This document shows, piece after piece, positions 9,932 through 18,606 of a DNA stretch of 64,000 nucleotides. The translations under genes were made by a program, and so were the position numbers. This DNA is from Hyalangium ruber. Its GTDB lineage: Bacteria; Myxococcota; Myxococcia; Myxococcales; Myxococcaceae. The stretch's first letter is position 1. Each line of letters starts with the position of its first letter. The notes under the pieces are model-generated. The model made no database searches. It saw only the letters and a list, made by a program, of their open reading frames with translations, and was not told the DNA's origin. The stretch is taken from the NCBI RefSeq assembly GCF_034259325.1, contig NZ_JAXIVS010000007.1, positions 186,001-250,000 of the forward strand, given 5' to 3'.

Positions 9932-9952
9932 GCGGAGAATGTCGTTCTCCGC
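9932..9952 (+). terminator. Hairpin between flavoprotein gene and dnaX
   Basis: A perfect 8-bp stem (GCGGAGAA / TTCTCCGC) with a 5-nt loop, located 43 nt after the stop codon. No T-run follows, so this is only a possible terminator. Confidence 0.35.
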
Positions 9953-9998
9953 GCGGGGGCGGGAGTTGCGCATGGATCATTCGCGCCGCCGTGTTTAG

Positions 9999-11216
9999 AT
10001 GACGGCCCCCATGAGCTACCTCGTCCTCGCGCGTAAGTGGCGCCCGCAAACCTTCGACGACATGACCGGACAGGAGCACATCGTCCGGACCATCGCGAAC
10101 GCCATCAAGATGGACCGCGTGGCTCACGCCTATCTGTTCTGCGGCCCGCGTGGCGTGGGCAAGACGACGGCCGCCCGCCTGCTCGCCAAGGCCCTCAACT
10201 GTGAGAAGGGCCCCACCGCCACTCCCTGCGGCACCTGCCGCGCCTGCACCGAGATCGCCACCGGCACCTCCGTGGATGTGGCCGAGATCGACGGTGCTTC
10301 CAACAACGGCGTCGAGAACGTCCGCGAGATTCGCGAGAACGCCAAGTACCTGCCGCAGCGAGACCGGCACAAGATCTACATCATCGACGAGGTCCACATG
10401 CTCTCGGGGGCCGCGTTCAACGCGCTCCTCAAGACGCTGGAGGAGCCGCCCGGGCACGTGAAGTTCATCTTCGCCACCACCGAGGCCCACAAGCTCCCGG
10501 ACACCATCCTCAGCCGCTGCCAGCGCCACAACTTCCGCCGCATCCCCGCCGCGCGCATGCTCCAGCGCCTCAAGCAGATCTGCGAGGCCGAAGGCGCCGG
10601 CATCTCCGATCGCTCCCTGTCGCTCGTGGTCCGCCAGTCCGAGGGCGGCATGCGCGACGCGCTCAGCCTGCTCGACCAGATCCTCGCCTCGTGCGGCGCC
10701 AACCCCACCGATGAGGCCGTGGCCGAGGCCCTGGGCGCCATCGATCGCACCATGGTGCAGGACTTCGCCGAGGCACTGGTGCGCAAGGACGCGCGCAAGG
10801 TGCTCTCTCGCGTCGAGGAGGTCTTCAACCGCGGCCTCGACCTCAAGCGGCTCGCCGAGGAGCTCGCGCTCCAGCTGCGCCACCTCTTCGTCACCAAGGC
10901 GCTGGGCGAGGCCCCCGCCGAGCTGGCCGAGTCCGAACAGAAGGCCCTGCTGGCCCTCGCCCAGGAGGCAGACTCGGCGCAGATCTCCCGCCTCTTCGAC
11001 GTGGTGCATGGCTCGGTGTGGGACGTGTCCCGCGCCGCCCAGCCCCGGCTCGCGATGGAGATGGCGCTGCTCAAGGCCATCCAGCTCTCGCCGGCCGGCA
11101 GCATCCCGGACCTCATCGCCAAGATGGATCGGCTCGCCAGTGGCCTGAATGGCACCTCGCAGTCCCAGTCCGGAGCGCCGGGAGGTCGCTCCGGTCCCAC
11201 CAACTTTCGCGTCTGA
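9999..11216 (+). CDS. dnaX: DNA polymerase III subunit gamma/tau, zero-frame (gamma-like) product
   Basis: The clamp-loader ATPase of the replicative polymerase. The 405-residue zero-frame product holds the AAA+ core: Walker A GPRGVGKTT at about 49, a Cys4 zinc module at about 64-79, Walker B IIDEVHML at about 128, the SRC arginine-finger motif, then the domain III collar. The frame ends at a TGA (11214-11216) shortly after a Ser/Gly-rich linker begins, which gives a gamma-like length. The tau-type C-terminus is encoded in the next frame (from 11149). Either a +1 frameshift joins the two or the assembled sequence carries an indel. ybaB and recR follow, the classical order. Confidence 0.95.
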   Translation: MTAPMSYLVLARKWRPQTFDDMTGQEHIVRTIANAIKMDRVAHAYLFCGPRGVGKTTAARLLAKALNCEKGPTATPCGTCRACTEIATGTSVDVAEIDGASNNGVENVREIRENAKYLPQRDRHKIYIIDEVHMLSGAAFNALLKTLEEPPGHVKFIFATTEAHKLPDTILSRCQRHNFRRIPAARMLQRLKQICEAEGAGISDRSLSLVVRQSEGGMRDALSLLDQILASCGANPTDEAVAEALGAIDRTMVQDFAEALVRKDARKVLSRVEEVFNRGLDLKRLAEELALQLRHLFVTKALGEAPAELAESEQKALLALAQEADSAQISRLFDVVHGSVWDVSRAAQPRLAMEMALLKAIQLSPAGSIPDLIAKMDRLASGLNGTSQSQSGAPGGRSGPTNFRV

Positions 11217-12117
11217 GCGCCCCGCGGACCCCGTCCGCGCGCCTCAGCCCCCGCGTCCCGCCCCCGCTCCTGTGGCCGTCGCCGCGCCGGAAGTCCGGAA
11301 CGGCAACGGCAACGGCACCGCTCCGTCCGCGCCTCCGCCTCGCCCGTGGCAGCCGCCCCGGAACGAGGCCCCCGCGCCTGCTGCTCGCCCGCCGGAGCCC
11401 CCTCGCGGCCCCGAGGCCAGCACGCCCGTGGGCGCCACCCCGCTGTCGCGCGTCACCGAGCCCGCTCCCGAGGTGCGCGTCATCAACGTGCGCAAGCCTC
11501 CCGAGGCACTGGTCGCCAGCGCTGATGAGCGCATGTTCCCCGAGGAGGGCTCCGCCGAGGGCTGCGCCTCGGGAGAATGCCTGCCGGAACCGCCGGAGCC
11601 CGAGCCCGAGCCCGCTGTCGCGCAAGCTCCCGTGAGCTCCGGGCGCGACATTCCGACCCAATCCAACGTGGAGCGCTGGCGCGCGGCCGTGGAGGCAGTC
11701 CGCATCCAGAGCCCCCGCCATGGCACGGCTCTCGCCCATGGGCGGCTGCTGTGGCTGCGCCCCGGAGAGGTGGGTCTGGCCTATCCCCCGACTGCCGGCT
11801 TCCACAAGGCCCAGGTGACGGGCGCCGGCGGCCGGCCTGGGGTGGAGAAGGCCCTCTCGGACCACTTCGGCCGTCCCACCAAGCTGATAACGCAGGACGG
11901 CAACGCCGAGGCCGCCGCCGCCCCTCCCAGCCTCGCCGAGCAGGATGCCCAGGCCCGCGCCGCGTACACCCACAGCACCGAAGGCAAGGTCCGCACCCAC
12001 CCCTCCGTTCGCGCCGTGTTGAAAATCCTGGGGGGTGAGATCGAACACATTCAGGTTCTCGAACCTGAACGGCCCCCCGCCAGCCCGGCGGTCGAATCTC
12101 CCGACGAGAGCGCCTGA
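11149..12117 (+). CDS. dnaX: DnaX tau-type C-terminal region in the +1 frame
   Basis: This frame starts right after an in-frame TGA (11146-11148) and overlaps the gamma-like frame by 68 nt. It encodes a Pro/Ala/Glu-rich linker (about 1-165) and then a folded segment (about 170-260: VERWRAAVEAV, AHGRLLWLRPGEVGLAY, VEKALSDHFGR). That segment has the pattern of the tau C-terminal domain which, in other bacteria, contacts the polymerase alpha subunit. Its position between dnaX and ybaB and its tau-like content argue that it is the second part of dnaX, not a separate gene. The ATG at 11149 may simply be chance. About 322 residues if counted from there. Confidence 0.75.
   Translation: MAPRSPSPERREVAPVPPTFASERPADPVRAPQPPRPAPAPVAVAAPEVRNGNGNGTAPSAPPPRPWQPPRNEAPAPAARPPEPPRGPEASTPVGATPLSRVTEPAPEVRVINVRKPPEALVASADERMFPEEGSAEGCASGECLPEPPEPEPEPAVAQAPVSSGRDIPTQSNVERWRAAVEAVRIQSPRHGTALAHGRLLWLRPGEVGLAYPPTAGFHKAQVTGAGGRPGVEKALSDHFGRPTKLITQDGNAEAAAAPPSLAEQDAQARAAYTHSTEGKVRTHPSVRAVLKILGGEIEHIQVLEPERPPASPAVESPDESA
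11180..11217 (+). other. Candidate +1 frameshift region in dnaX
   Basis: Both frames are open between 11149 and 11213. The zero frame ends with GTC TGA; skipping one base at the stop gives GAG and continues in the tau frame, the same geometry as the prfB (RF2) stop-codon frameshift. No upstream SD-like stimulator is obvious. A one-base error in the sequence would look the same. Confidence 0.45.
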
Positions 12118-12216
12118 CAACGGGCGCGCACGACGGTAGGTTGCGGACCCACGCCTTTCATTTCGAGCGGCGCCCCCCGGCGGGCGCCCGCTCCCCCGCT
12201 CGAAGAAGGAAGAAGC

Positions 12217-12534
12217 ATGCCCGGCATCGACCTGAACTACTTCATCCGGCAGGCGAACAAGCTCACCGAGAAGATCGAGCAGCGCAAGCAGGAGCTCGCC
12301 AGCGAGACCGTTGAGGCCAAGTCCGGCGAGGGCCGCGTCACGGTGGTCGCCAACGGCATCCAGGAGATCCAGAGCATCAAGATCGACAAGGCGGCCATCG
12401 ATCCGAATGACCCTGGAATGCTCGAGGACCTCATCACCGCCGCCGTGAACGCTGCCCTGGCGACCAGCCGTCAGCACATGCAGAAGGAGCTGGGCAAAAT
12501 CTCGGGCGGCATCAAGATCCCGGGCATTACCTAA
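12217..12534 (+). CDS. ybaB: YbaB/EbfC family nucleoid-associated protein
   Basis: A 105-residue member of the YbaB/EbfC DNA-binding family, which forms a tweezer-shaped dimer and binds DNA with little sequence specificity. An N-terminal amphipathic helix (about 5-30) is followed by the beta sheet containing VTVVANG and IKIDKAAIDPND, a typical family pattern. A GAAGGAAG ribosome site sits just before the ATG. It lies between dnaX and recR, its conserved position across bacteria, and recR begins 6 nt after its stop codon. Confidence 0.93.
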   Translation: MPGIDLNYFIRQANKLTEKIEQRKQELASETVEAKSGEGRVTVVANGIQEIQSIKIDKAAIDPNDPGMLEDLITAAVNAALATSRQHMQKELGKISGGIKIPGIT

Positions 12535-12540
12535 AGCCGG

Positions 12541-13134
12541 ATGACTCCCGATCCTCTCAACCGACTCGTCGCCCAGCTGGCGAAGCTGCCGGGCATCGGC
12601 GAGAAGACCGCGCAGCGCCTCGCGTTCCACATCCTGCGCGCTTCCGGCGACTACGCCGTGGAGCTGGCCCAGGCCATCCGCGAGGTGAAGGAGAAGGTGC
12701 ATCTCTGCACCCGCTGCTACTCGCTCACGGACTCGGACCTGTGCGGCTTCTGCCGCGACACCCGCCGCGATGAGCGCTCGCTCTGCGTGGTGGAGACGTT
12801 CGCGGACCTGATGGCCCTGGAGAAGACGCGCGAGTACAAGGGCCGCTACCACGTCTTGCACGGCGTCCTCTCGCCGCTGGAAGGCATCGGCCCCGACCAG
12901 CTGCGCATCAAGGAGCTGCTGGAGCGGCTGACCGACAGCCGGGTGGAGGAGATCATCCTCGCCACCAACCCGGACGTGGAGGGCGAGGCCACCGCGCTCT
13001 ACCTCACGCGCCTGCTCAAGCCGCTGGGGCTGCGCGTGAGCCGCATCGCCCAGGGCCTGCCCATGGGCGGAGACCTCGAGTACGCCGACCAGGCCACGCT
13101 GGCCAAGGCGCTCAGCGCCCGGCGCGAGCTGTAA
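12541..13134 (+). CDS. recR: Recombination mediator protein RecR
   Basis: A 197-residue RecR, the partner of RecF/RecO in loading RecA onto SSB-coated gaps. Features in order: an N-terminal helix-hairpin-helix (LPGIGEKTAQRLAFH), a Cys4 zinc finger at about 58-73 (CTRC and CGFC), a Toprim domain starting around the VVE of LCVVETFADL, and the C-terminal Walker-like segment. The end, with GLPMGGDLEYAD, is the conserved RecR tail. It is the last gene of the dnaX-ybaB-recR unit and its stop codon lies 6 nt from a convergent gene. Confidence 0.97.
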   Translation: MTPDPLNRLVAQLAKLPGIGEKTAQRLAFHILRASGDYAVELAQAIREVKEKVHLCTRCYSLTDSDLCGFCRDTRRDERSLCVVETFADLMALEKTREYKGRYHVLHGVLSPLEGIGPDQLRIKELLERLTDSRVEEIILATNPDVEGEATALYLTRLLKPLGLRVSRIAQGLPMGGDLEYADQATLAKALSARREL

Positions 13135-13140
13135 CGCGCG

Positions 13141-14934
13141 CTACCGCGTCACCCGGTAGTCGAACGGCAGCACCACGTTGACCTCCTGGTCTCGGTGGGC
13201 GGGGAAGCGCAGGCGCTCGGCCTGCGTCTCCAGGCACCGGCCCACGGACTTGGAGGCCAACGCGCCCTGCGTCGTGGCCTTCACCCGACCCGAGGAGGCG
13301 ATCGCCAGCTGCACGCGCACCACACCCGTGTCCGAGGGCAGGTCCGCCTTGAAGCGCTCGAAGCAGGTGGCGATCTTCGAGCGGCCGCGCGCCACCACGC
13401 GCTCCACGTCCGCGATGCCCAGCGTCACCACGCGCGACTTCGTCGTCTTGGACGTCGTCTTGGTCGGCACCTTCTCCTCGGGCGCCTCGGGAGGCGCCAC
13501 GGGCACTGCCTCGGGGACAGGCGTCTCGGTCGGAGACACGGCCGCTGCGGCGACGGTGGATGGCTCGGGGGGGGGCTCCGGCTCCACCACGGGCGGCGTC
13601 GCGGGAGGCGCTGCGACAGGGGCCGGGGGTGGCGTCGTGATGGCGGCGACCGGCGTCGGCGGCTGGCTCGAGATGCCTCGCCAGGCGATGAAGCCTCCAC
13701 CCGCCGCCAACAGCAGCCCGCCCACCCCAATGGCCATCAACCCCCGGCGACGCGACTTGCCGCGCGCGGGCGCCTGCGTCGCGCCAGCATGAGGCGCACC
13801 GAGCGCCGGGGAAACCTCCCCATGCCCATTCGGGGTAGGAGCCCCCGCGGCGGGGAAGACGCCGCTGCTGGCGAACACCACGGATTTGGGCGGCGAGCTG
13901 TTGTTGCCCGCCTGGGCGTAGGTGGTCTTCAGGGTGGACAGCGTGGGGATGCGCGTCTTGCCCGAGAAGCGCTCCTCGCCGAACTGCTCCCGCAGGTAGT
14001 CGGCGAGCTCCTTGTTGGTAGCCAGCGGCACCTTGCCCGCGAGGCAGCGCTCCAGCGCGTCGGCGAACTCGGCCGCGGTGGCGTAGCGGTCCTCGGGGCG
14101 CAGGGCCATCGCCTTGAGCACCACCGCCTCCAGCTCGGGCGGAATGTCCCGGCGCAGCGCCGAGGGCGGCATGAAGTCGCCCTGCAACAGCGCGTTGAGC
14201 ACCGCCAAGTCGTTCTCCCGCGCGAAGGGCCGCACGTTGGTGATCGACTCGTAGAGGCTCACCCCCAGCGAGAAGATGTCCGCGCGCCGGTCCACCTCCT
14301 CGCCCTTGGCCTGCTCGGGGGCCATATAGATGTACTTGCCCTTCACCACGCCGGTGCGCGTCTGCACCACGCGCGAGGTGGCCTTGGCGATGCCAAAGTC
14401 CAGCACCTTCACCTGCCCCTGGTACGTCACGTACAGGTTGGAGGGCGAGATGTCGCGGTGGACGATGCGCAGCGGCTCGCCCGCCTCATTGGTGAAGTCG
14501 TGCGCGAAGTGGAGCCCCCGGGCCGCGTCCACCAGCACCCGCATGGAGATGGGCAGCGGCGTGTACTGCCGCTTGCGGCCCGCCTGGCGCAGCGTGGTGG
14601 AGAAGTCCTCCCCCGCCAGGTACTCCATGCAGATGTAGTAGCAGCCCTCGATGAAGCCCAGTTCGTGGATCTGGATGATGTTCGGGTGCGACAGCCGCGC
14701 CGCCAGCCGCGCCTCGTCCCGGAACATCTCCACGAAGTCGGGCAGGCTCGATAGGTGCGACAGCATCCGCTTGATGACGACGTTGCGCTCGAAGCCGTCG
14801 GCGCCCAGCAGCTTGGAGAGGAAGATCTCCGCCATCCCGCCCTCGGCGAGCTTGCGGACCAGCACGTACTGACCGTAGGGCAGCAGGAGCGGCGCTGAGG
14901 GCGAACTCCCGGGCTCGGGCTGCTGGGTGGTCAT
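13141..14934 (-). CDS. Membrane Ser/Thr protein kinase with AgmX/PglI-type C-terminal domain
   Basis: A 597-residue Hanks-type kinase. The kinase domain (about 20-290) shows the glycine-rich loop (LAEGGMAEI), the VIK lysine, HRDISPSN (Ser replaces the usual Lys of HRDxKPxN), DFG and APEQ. A basic segment and one membrane helix follow at about 400-420, then a Pro-rich spacer. A C-terminal domain (about 510-597) resembles the AgmX/PglI/TonB-like C-terminal domain, with a Cys-F/Y-E start and a RFPAH strand. The predicted topology is kinase inside and the C-terminal domain in the periplasm. Its ATG overlaps the stop codon of the FecR gene (ATGA), so the two are translationally coupled. Substrates are unknown. 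Confidence 0.87.
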   Translation of the reverse strand: MTTQQPEPGSSPSAPLLLPYGQYVLVRKLAEGGMAEIFLSKLLGADGFERNVVIKRMLSHLSSLPDFVEMFRDEARLAARLSHPNIIQIHELGFIEGCYYICMEYLAGEDFSTTLRQAGRKRQYTPLPISMRVLVDAARGLHFAHDFTNEAGEPLRIVHRDISPSNLYVTYQGQVKVLDFGIAKATSRVVQTRTGVVKGKYIYMAPEQAKGEEVDRRADIFSLGVSLYESITNVRPFARENDLAVLNALLQGDFMPPSALRRDIPPELEAVVLKAMALRPEDRYATAAEFADALERCLAGKVPLATNKELADYLREQFGEERFSGKTRIPTLSTLKTTYAQAGNNSSPPKSVVFASSGVFPAAGAPTPNGHGEVSPALGAPHAGATQAPARGKSRRRGLMAIGVGGLLLAAGGGFIAWRGISSQPPTPVAAITTPPPAPVAAPPATPPVVEPEPPPEPSTVAAAAVSPTETPVPEAVPVAPPEAPEEKVPTKTTSKTTKSRVVTLGIADVERVVARGRSKIATCFERFKADLPSDTGVVRVQLAIASSGRVKATTQGALASKSVGRCLETQAERLRFPAHRDQEVNVVLPFDYRVTR

Positions 14935-16919
14935 TCCGCGGAACCTCGCTTCAGGGTGCGCACCAGGTACACCTCCGGTGCGCTGGCGTGCTGCATCTTA
15001 AACAGCAACAGGGGGGGCGAGCCCACTGGCTCCACCCACGTATCGAAGCGGTGCTTGCCATCCAGCGCCACGGGGCGTCCATTGACGGACACCTTCGCCC
15101 CCACCGGAGCCACTCCCACCGCTCGCACCCGCTTGCCTGCTCGCTGTCCGTTCTTGGGCGCTGTAACCACCAGTACGGGGACCGAGTTGTCGTAGACCAG
15201 GTCCAGCTTGTTCATCCGGCCCCCGCGCAGGGCCTGCCCCGTCTTCGACAGGGGCGTCACGGACCACAGGAAGCTGCCCTCCCCCAGCACGCCCGCCTCC
15301 AGGGGGGCCCGCGTCTCCGATACCGTCTGCTCGGCCACCGGCTTGGTGAGTTCTCCACTGCGATACACCGCGATGCGGTACCGGGCCGCCTGGGGCTCGG
15401 ACGCGTAGGAGAAGGTCACCGCCGGAGGCTTGTCCTGGTAGAAAATGGTCGTCTTCTCCGGGCCCTCGGGCACCTCGTTGGTGAGGCGGGCGAGATCCTT
15501 CGGCGCCCGCTCCGGCGCGAAGCTCGCGCTGCCCCGGGTCAGCTCCGTTCCATCTGGCCGCCGCACCCGCCAGTACAGCGTGCCGCGCGTGGGCACGGGC
15601 ACGTTGGCGAACGGCTGGTGGACCACGCCCCGCATCACGGTCCTGGTGAAGGCCGCGTCCGAGGCCACCTCCACCACCGCGTCTCCCGTTCCTTCCCAGG
15701 ACAGCGCCACCTCGGACAGGCCTCGGTGAAACACCTGGGCCTTCTCCACCGACGGCAGGGCCAACGGCGCCTGGGCCAGCGGCGCCACCCGCGCCTGCTG
15801 CGCTCCCGCCACCGAGGCCTGCTCGCCGGCGCGCAGCGGCTGGCGGTCGGCGCCTCGCACCAGCACCACATCTCCGGCGCGCGCGGCCACGTCGAAGCCG
15901 TCCGCCGTGCGCCGCACGTTGAGGTGCGCTGCCCCGCCGCTCTCCAGTGTCAGCCCCGGCATCACCACTCGGCTGTCACGCTCGGACGCGAGCTTCAGGG
16001 CCACTTCGCCCTTGCGCAGGTCCACGCGCGCCTCGTCGCGAGAGCCCTGTTGTCCCGCGCCCTCCAGCACCAGCTCGCCGCCCGGAGCGAGCGCGAGGAT
16101 CGACGAAGAGCCCGACAGGCTGAGGTGCGCCGTGCCTCCGCGCGCGCGCACCCCGTCTCCCGAGACGAGCGTCTGGCCCCCCTTGGAGACCGTGCGCCAC
16201 TTCGCGCTGCCCTTGGAGCGAACCTCCACGCGCCCCGTGTCGCCCCGCACCGTCACCTGGATGGGCGCCAGCTCGATGACCTTCGCCGGCTGCTCCACCA
16301 GCTCCGCGCGGCCCGCGGAGACGGCCACGGACTGGCCCGCCGCGGCCTGCAGCGCCTGCCCGTCCTTCGACACGAACTCGATGGCGCCCAGCCGCACTTC
16401 CACGCGGCCCGAGTCGGGGCCGACGTCCACGCTCACCTCGCTGGCCGTCTCGCCGCTCACGCGCGTAAGGCCGTACGGGGTGAGGATGCGCAGCTCCACC
16501 TTCGGGCCTGGGCGCCCGGGCGAGGCCGCCGGCACCCGGGAGAGCAGGATGCCGCGTGCGACCTGCAGAACCACGCCGTTGGAGTCCTCGTCGAGCACGA
16601 AGCGCGCGTTGGGCCCCACCTCCACCGTGCGTCCGTCCGCGAAGTGGACCGTGGCGGAGCCGTCAGCTCCCGTCTCCAGGGCATCTCCCCGGTGCAGCGG
16701 CCCCTCGACGGCGGGGGTGGACTTCCCGTCCCGCTCCAGCTGCACCGCTCCCTTGAGCGCCTCCAGGCGGGCGAGCGAGCCGAGGCCCGCATCCGGAGAA
16801 GCCTCCGGGGCTCCCGGAGCGGGTTGTGCCGAAGGCGGAGGAGGCATTGGGGCCTCCTCGTCACACCCCCACGCCAGGCACAACAGCAGCGCGGCAAGAC
16901 TCGCGCGAAGGGCTCTCAC
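14931..16919 (-). CDS. FecR-domain lipoprotein
   Basis: A 662-residue exported protein. The N-terminus is a lipoprotein signal with lipobox LAWGC (Cys at about 19). The region at about 50-200 matches a FecR domain (GALETG-type start, ADGRTVEVGPNARF, and a LTPYGLTRVSG variant of the TP-G motif), and a second related beta-rich region follows. The middle and C-terminal parts are repeated beta domains with fibronectin-like strands (YWRVRRPDG, FLWSVTPLS). It starts with GTG overlapping the preceding gene (GTGA) and its stop overlaps the kinase start, so the three genes form one operon. A structural or sensory role at the cell surface is inferred; no enzyme motif is visible. Confidence 0.8.
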   Translation of the reverse strand: MRALRASLAALLLCLAWGCDEEAPMPPPPSAQPAPGAPEASPDAGLGSLARLEALKGAVQLERDGKSTPAVEGPLHRGDALETGADGSATVHFADGRTVEVGPNARFVLDEDSNGVVLQVARGILLSRVPAASPGRPGPKVELRILTPYGLTRVSGETASEVSVDVGPDSGRVEVRLGAIEFVSKDGQALQAAAGQSVAVSAGRAELVEQPAKVIELAPIQVTVRGDTGRVEVRSKGSAKWRTVSKGGQTLVSGDGVRARGGTAHLSLSGSSSILALAPGGELVLEGAGQQGSRDEARVDLRKGEVALKLASERDSRVVMPGLTLESGGAAHLNVRRTADGFDVAARAGDVVLVRGADRQPLRAGEQASVAGAQQARVAPLAQAPLALPSVEKAQVFHRGLSEVALSWEGTGDAVVEVASDAAFTRTVMRGVVHQPFANVPVPTRGTLYWRVRRPDGTELTRGSASFAPERAPKDLARLTNEVPEGPEKTTIFYQDKPPAVTFSYASEPQAARYRIAVYRSGELTKPVAEQTVSETRAPLEAGVLGEGSFLWSVTPLSKTGQALRGGRMNKLDLVYDNSVPVLVVTAPKNGQRAGKRVRAVGVAPVGAKVSVNGRPVALDGKHRFDTWVEPVGSPPLLLFKMQHASAPEVYLVRTLKRGSAE

Positions 16920-18505
16920 CGGGGCCTCGGGAAGAGATCGACGTTGAAGATGGCCTGCTCGCCATCACGCACGATGACGGACTTGGTCTGCGTCAGATAG
17001 CCCTTGGCGGAGATGATGATGCGATAGGTGCCCGGCTTGAGCTTCAAGGAGAAGGAGCCCTTGGCATCCGCGCGCGAGCGCACCTTCGCCGCGGGGATGA
17101 CGAGCGTCGCGGCCAGGGGCCGCCCCTGCGTGCTGCGCACCGTGCCGGCGATGGTGGCGAAGCCCACGCGCCTGGCGAGCTGGAGCGGGATCGGCAGCAC
17201 CGCCTCCTGGCCCGCGACGATGACCACCGCTTCCTCCACGGGCTGGAAGCCCGCCACGGAGACCTTCACCTGCACCGGCCCCGGAGGCAGCTTCTCCAGG
17301 CGGGCCTGTCCGGCCGCGTCCGTCCGCACTTCCCGCTCACCCACCACCACCGTCACCTCCGGCATCGGGACATTGCCGCGCTTGTCGGTGACGGCAATCC
17401 TCAGGCTCCCCACGGGCGGCGGAAGCTTGCGCGCGCGCACCTCCAATGTGGCGCGACCGCCCGGCGCGACCGTGGCGCGGCCCTCCGCCGGCTCATAGCC
17501 CGAGGCGCTCACCCGGGCGACCACCTCTCCCGGCGCCAGCTCCGGCTCCAGCACCTGTCCCTGGGCGTCGGTGGCGCGCGGAGCCTGGGCCGCGCCCTCT
17601 CCCAAGAACGTCACCTGGGCCCCCGCCATCGGAGTCCCCGTCTCCGCGTCCAGCACCTGGACCGCCAGCGCGCCCGGACGCACCTGGGGCTCCCCTGCTC
17701 CAGGAGACCGAGCGGACACGTCCGCGTCGAACCAGGAGAGCTGCAGCGCCGCGCCCACCCGCTGCAGCGTCTGCTCGGAGCGCACGCCACTGTCGGCCGT
17801 CAGCCGGTCCTGGACATATTGATAGTCCAGCACCAGCGCACCCTCCCAATGCCCCGCCTGCTTCACCGGGAAGAGCAGCGCGGCGCCTGCCCCGAAGCCC
17901 TTGGCGGAGGCGCCTCCTCCCGCCGCGTCCTGAGCGGAGAAGGCCAGGGGAAACTCTCCACGCAGCTCCCCTTGCGCGCGCAGAAACAGCGGGAAGCGCA
18001 GCCGGCCGCTCAGCAGCGCGGCATGGCGCCCTCCTCGCTGGAAGACAGGCTCGGGGTCGGCCGAGTCCGAGAACGTGGGCAGCTGGGCGAAGCCATACCC
18101 CGCGCCCAGCTCGCCCCGGACGGGCCCGAGCCGCCCACGCGCCACCAGTCCCGCGGACGCGCGCAGCAGGCTGCCCTCTGTAACGAGCGTGGACTCACGG
18201 TTGAGGGTGAAGGCCTCGCGCTGAACGCCGAGCTGGGCGCCCAGCCACTCCAGCCCCAGGCCATACACCGTCCCCCACACCGCGACGTCGTTGGGCGTCA
18301 AACCGGAGTAGGTGAGCCCCGGGCCGGGATCCACCTGCGCTCCCTCGCGCAGAGCCACCCCGTAGCGGAGCCGCAGCGCCACTCGCTCCAGCGCGGGGCC
18401 TGCCTCTAGAGCGGGCTCCTCCTGCGCGGAGGCCACGACCGGTGCTGTCACCAGGGTGAGCGCAAGGAGGGCGAGGAAGGCAGGGGTATGGCGCGGTCGG
18501 GCCAA
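16916..18505 (-). CDS. Exported protein with carboxypeptidase-regulatory-like repeats
   Basis: About 529 residues. A signal peptide ends around VASAQ. The N-terminal half (about 30-250) is rich in alternating hydrophobic strands ending in aromatic residues, suggesting an outer-membrane barrel-like region (LDYQYVQDRL). Three Ig-like carboxypeptidase-regulatory domains follow in the C-terminal half (for example GTPMAGAQVTFLG, VTDKRGNVPMPEVTVVV, GTVRSTQGRPLAATL). I prefer the TTG at 18505 because it gives a clean signal peptide (MARPRHTPAF); an ATG at 18556 is the alternative. It is the first gene of a coupled operon with the FecR lipoprotein and the kinase. The exact role is unknown. Confidence 0.72.
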   Translation of the reverse strand: MARPRHTPAFLALLALTLVTAPVVASAQEEPALEAGPALERVALRLRYGVALREGAQVDPGPGLTYSGLTPNDVAVWGTVYGLGLEWLGAQLGVQREAFTLNRESTLVTEGSLLRASAGLVARGRLGPVRGELGAGYGFAQLPTFSDSADPEPVFQRGGRHAALLSGRLRFPLFLRAQGELRGEFPLAFSAQDAAGGGASAKGFGAGAALLFPVKQAGHWEGALVLDYQYVQDRLTADSGVRSEQTLQRVGAALQLSWFDADVSARSPGAGEPQVRPGALAVQVLDAETGTPMAGAQVTFLGEGAAQAPRATDAQGQVLEPELAPGEVVARVSASGYEPAEGRATVAPGGRATLEVRARKLPPPVGSLRIAVTDKRGNVPMPEVTVVVGEREVRTDAAGQARLEKLPPGPVQVKVSVAGFQPVEEAVVIVAGQEAVLPIPLQLARRVGFATIAGTVRSTQGRPLAATLVIPAAKVRSRADAKGSFSLKLKPGTYRIIISAKGYLTQTKSVIVRDGEQAIFNVDLFPRPR

Positions 18506-18606
18506 GGCTCGGCGGAGTATAGGGAAGGCCGCCAGCGTCCCCAAAACACCGGCCAAAGAAATCTCATGGGTTGTCAGCGCCGCGTCCCATCCCGTAAAGA
18601 CAGGGC

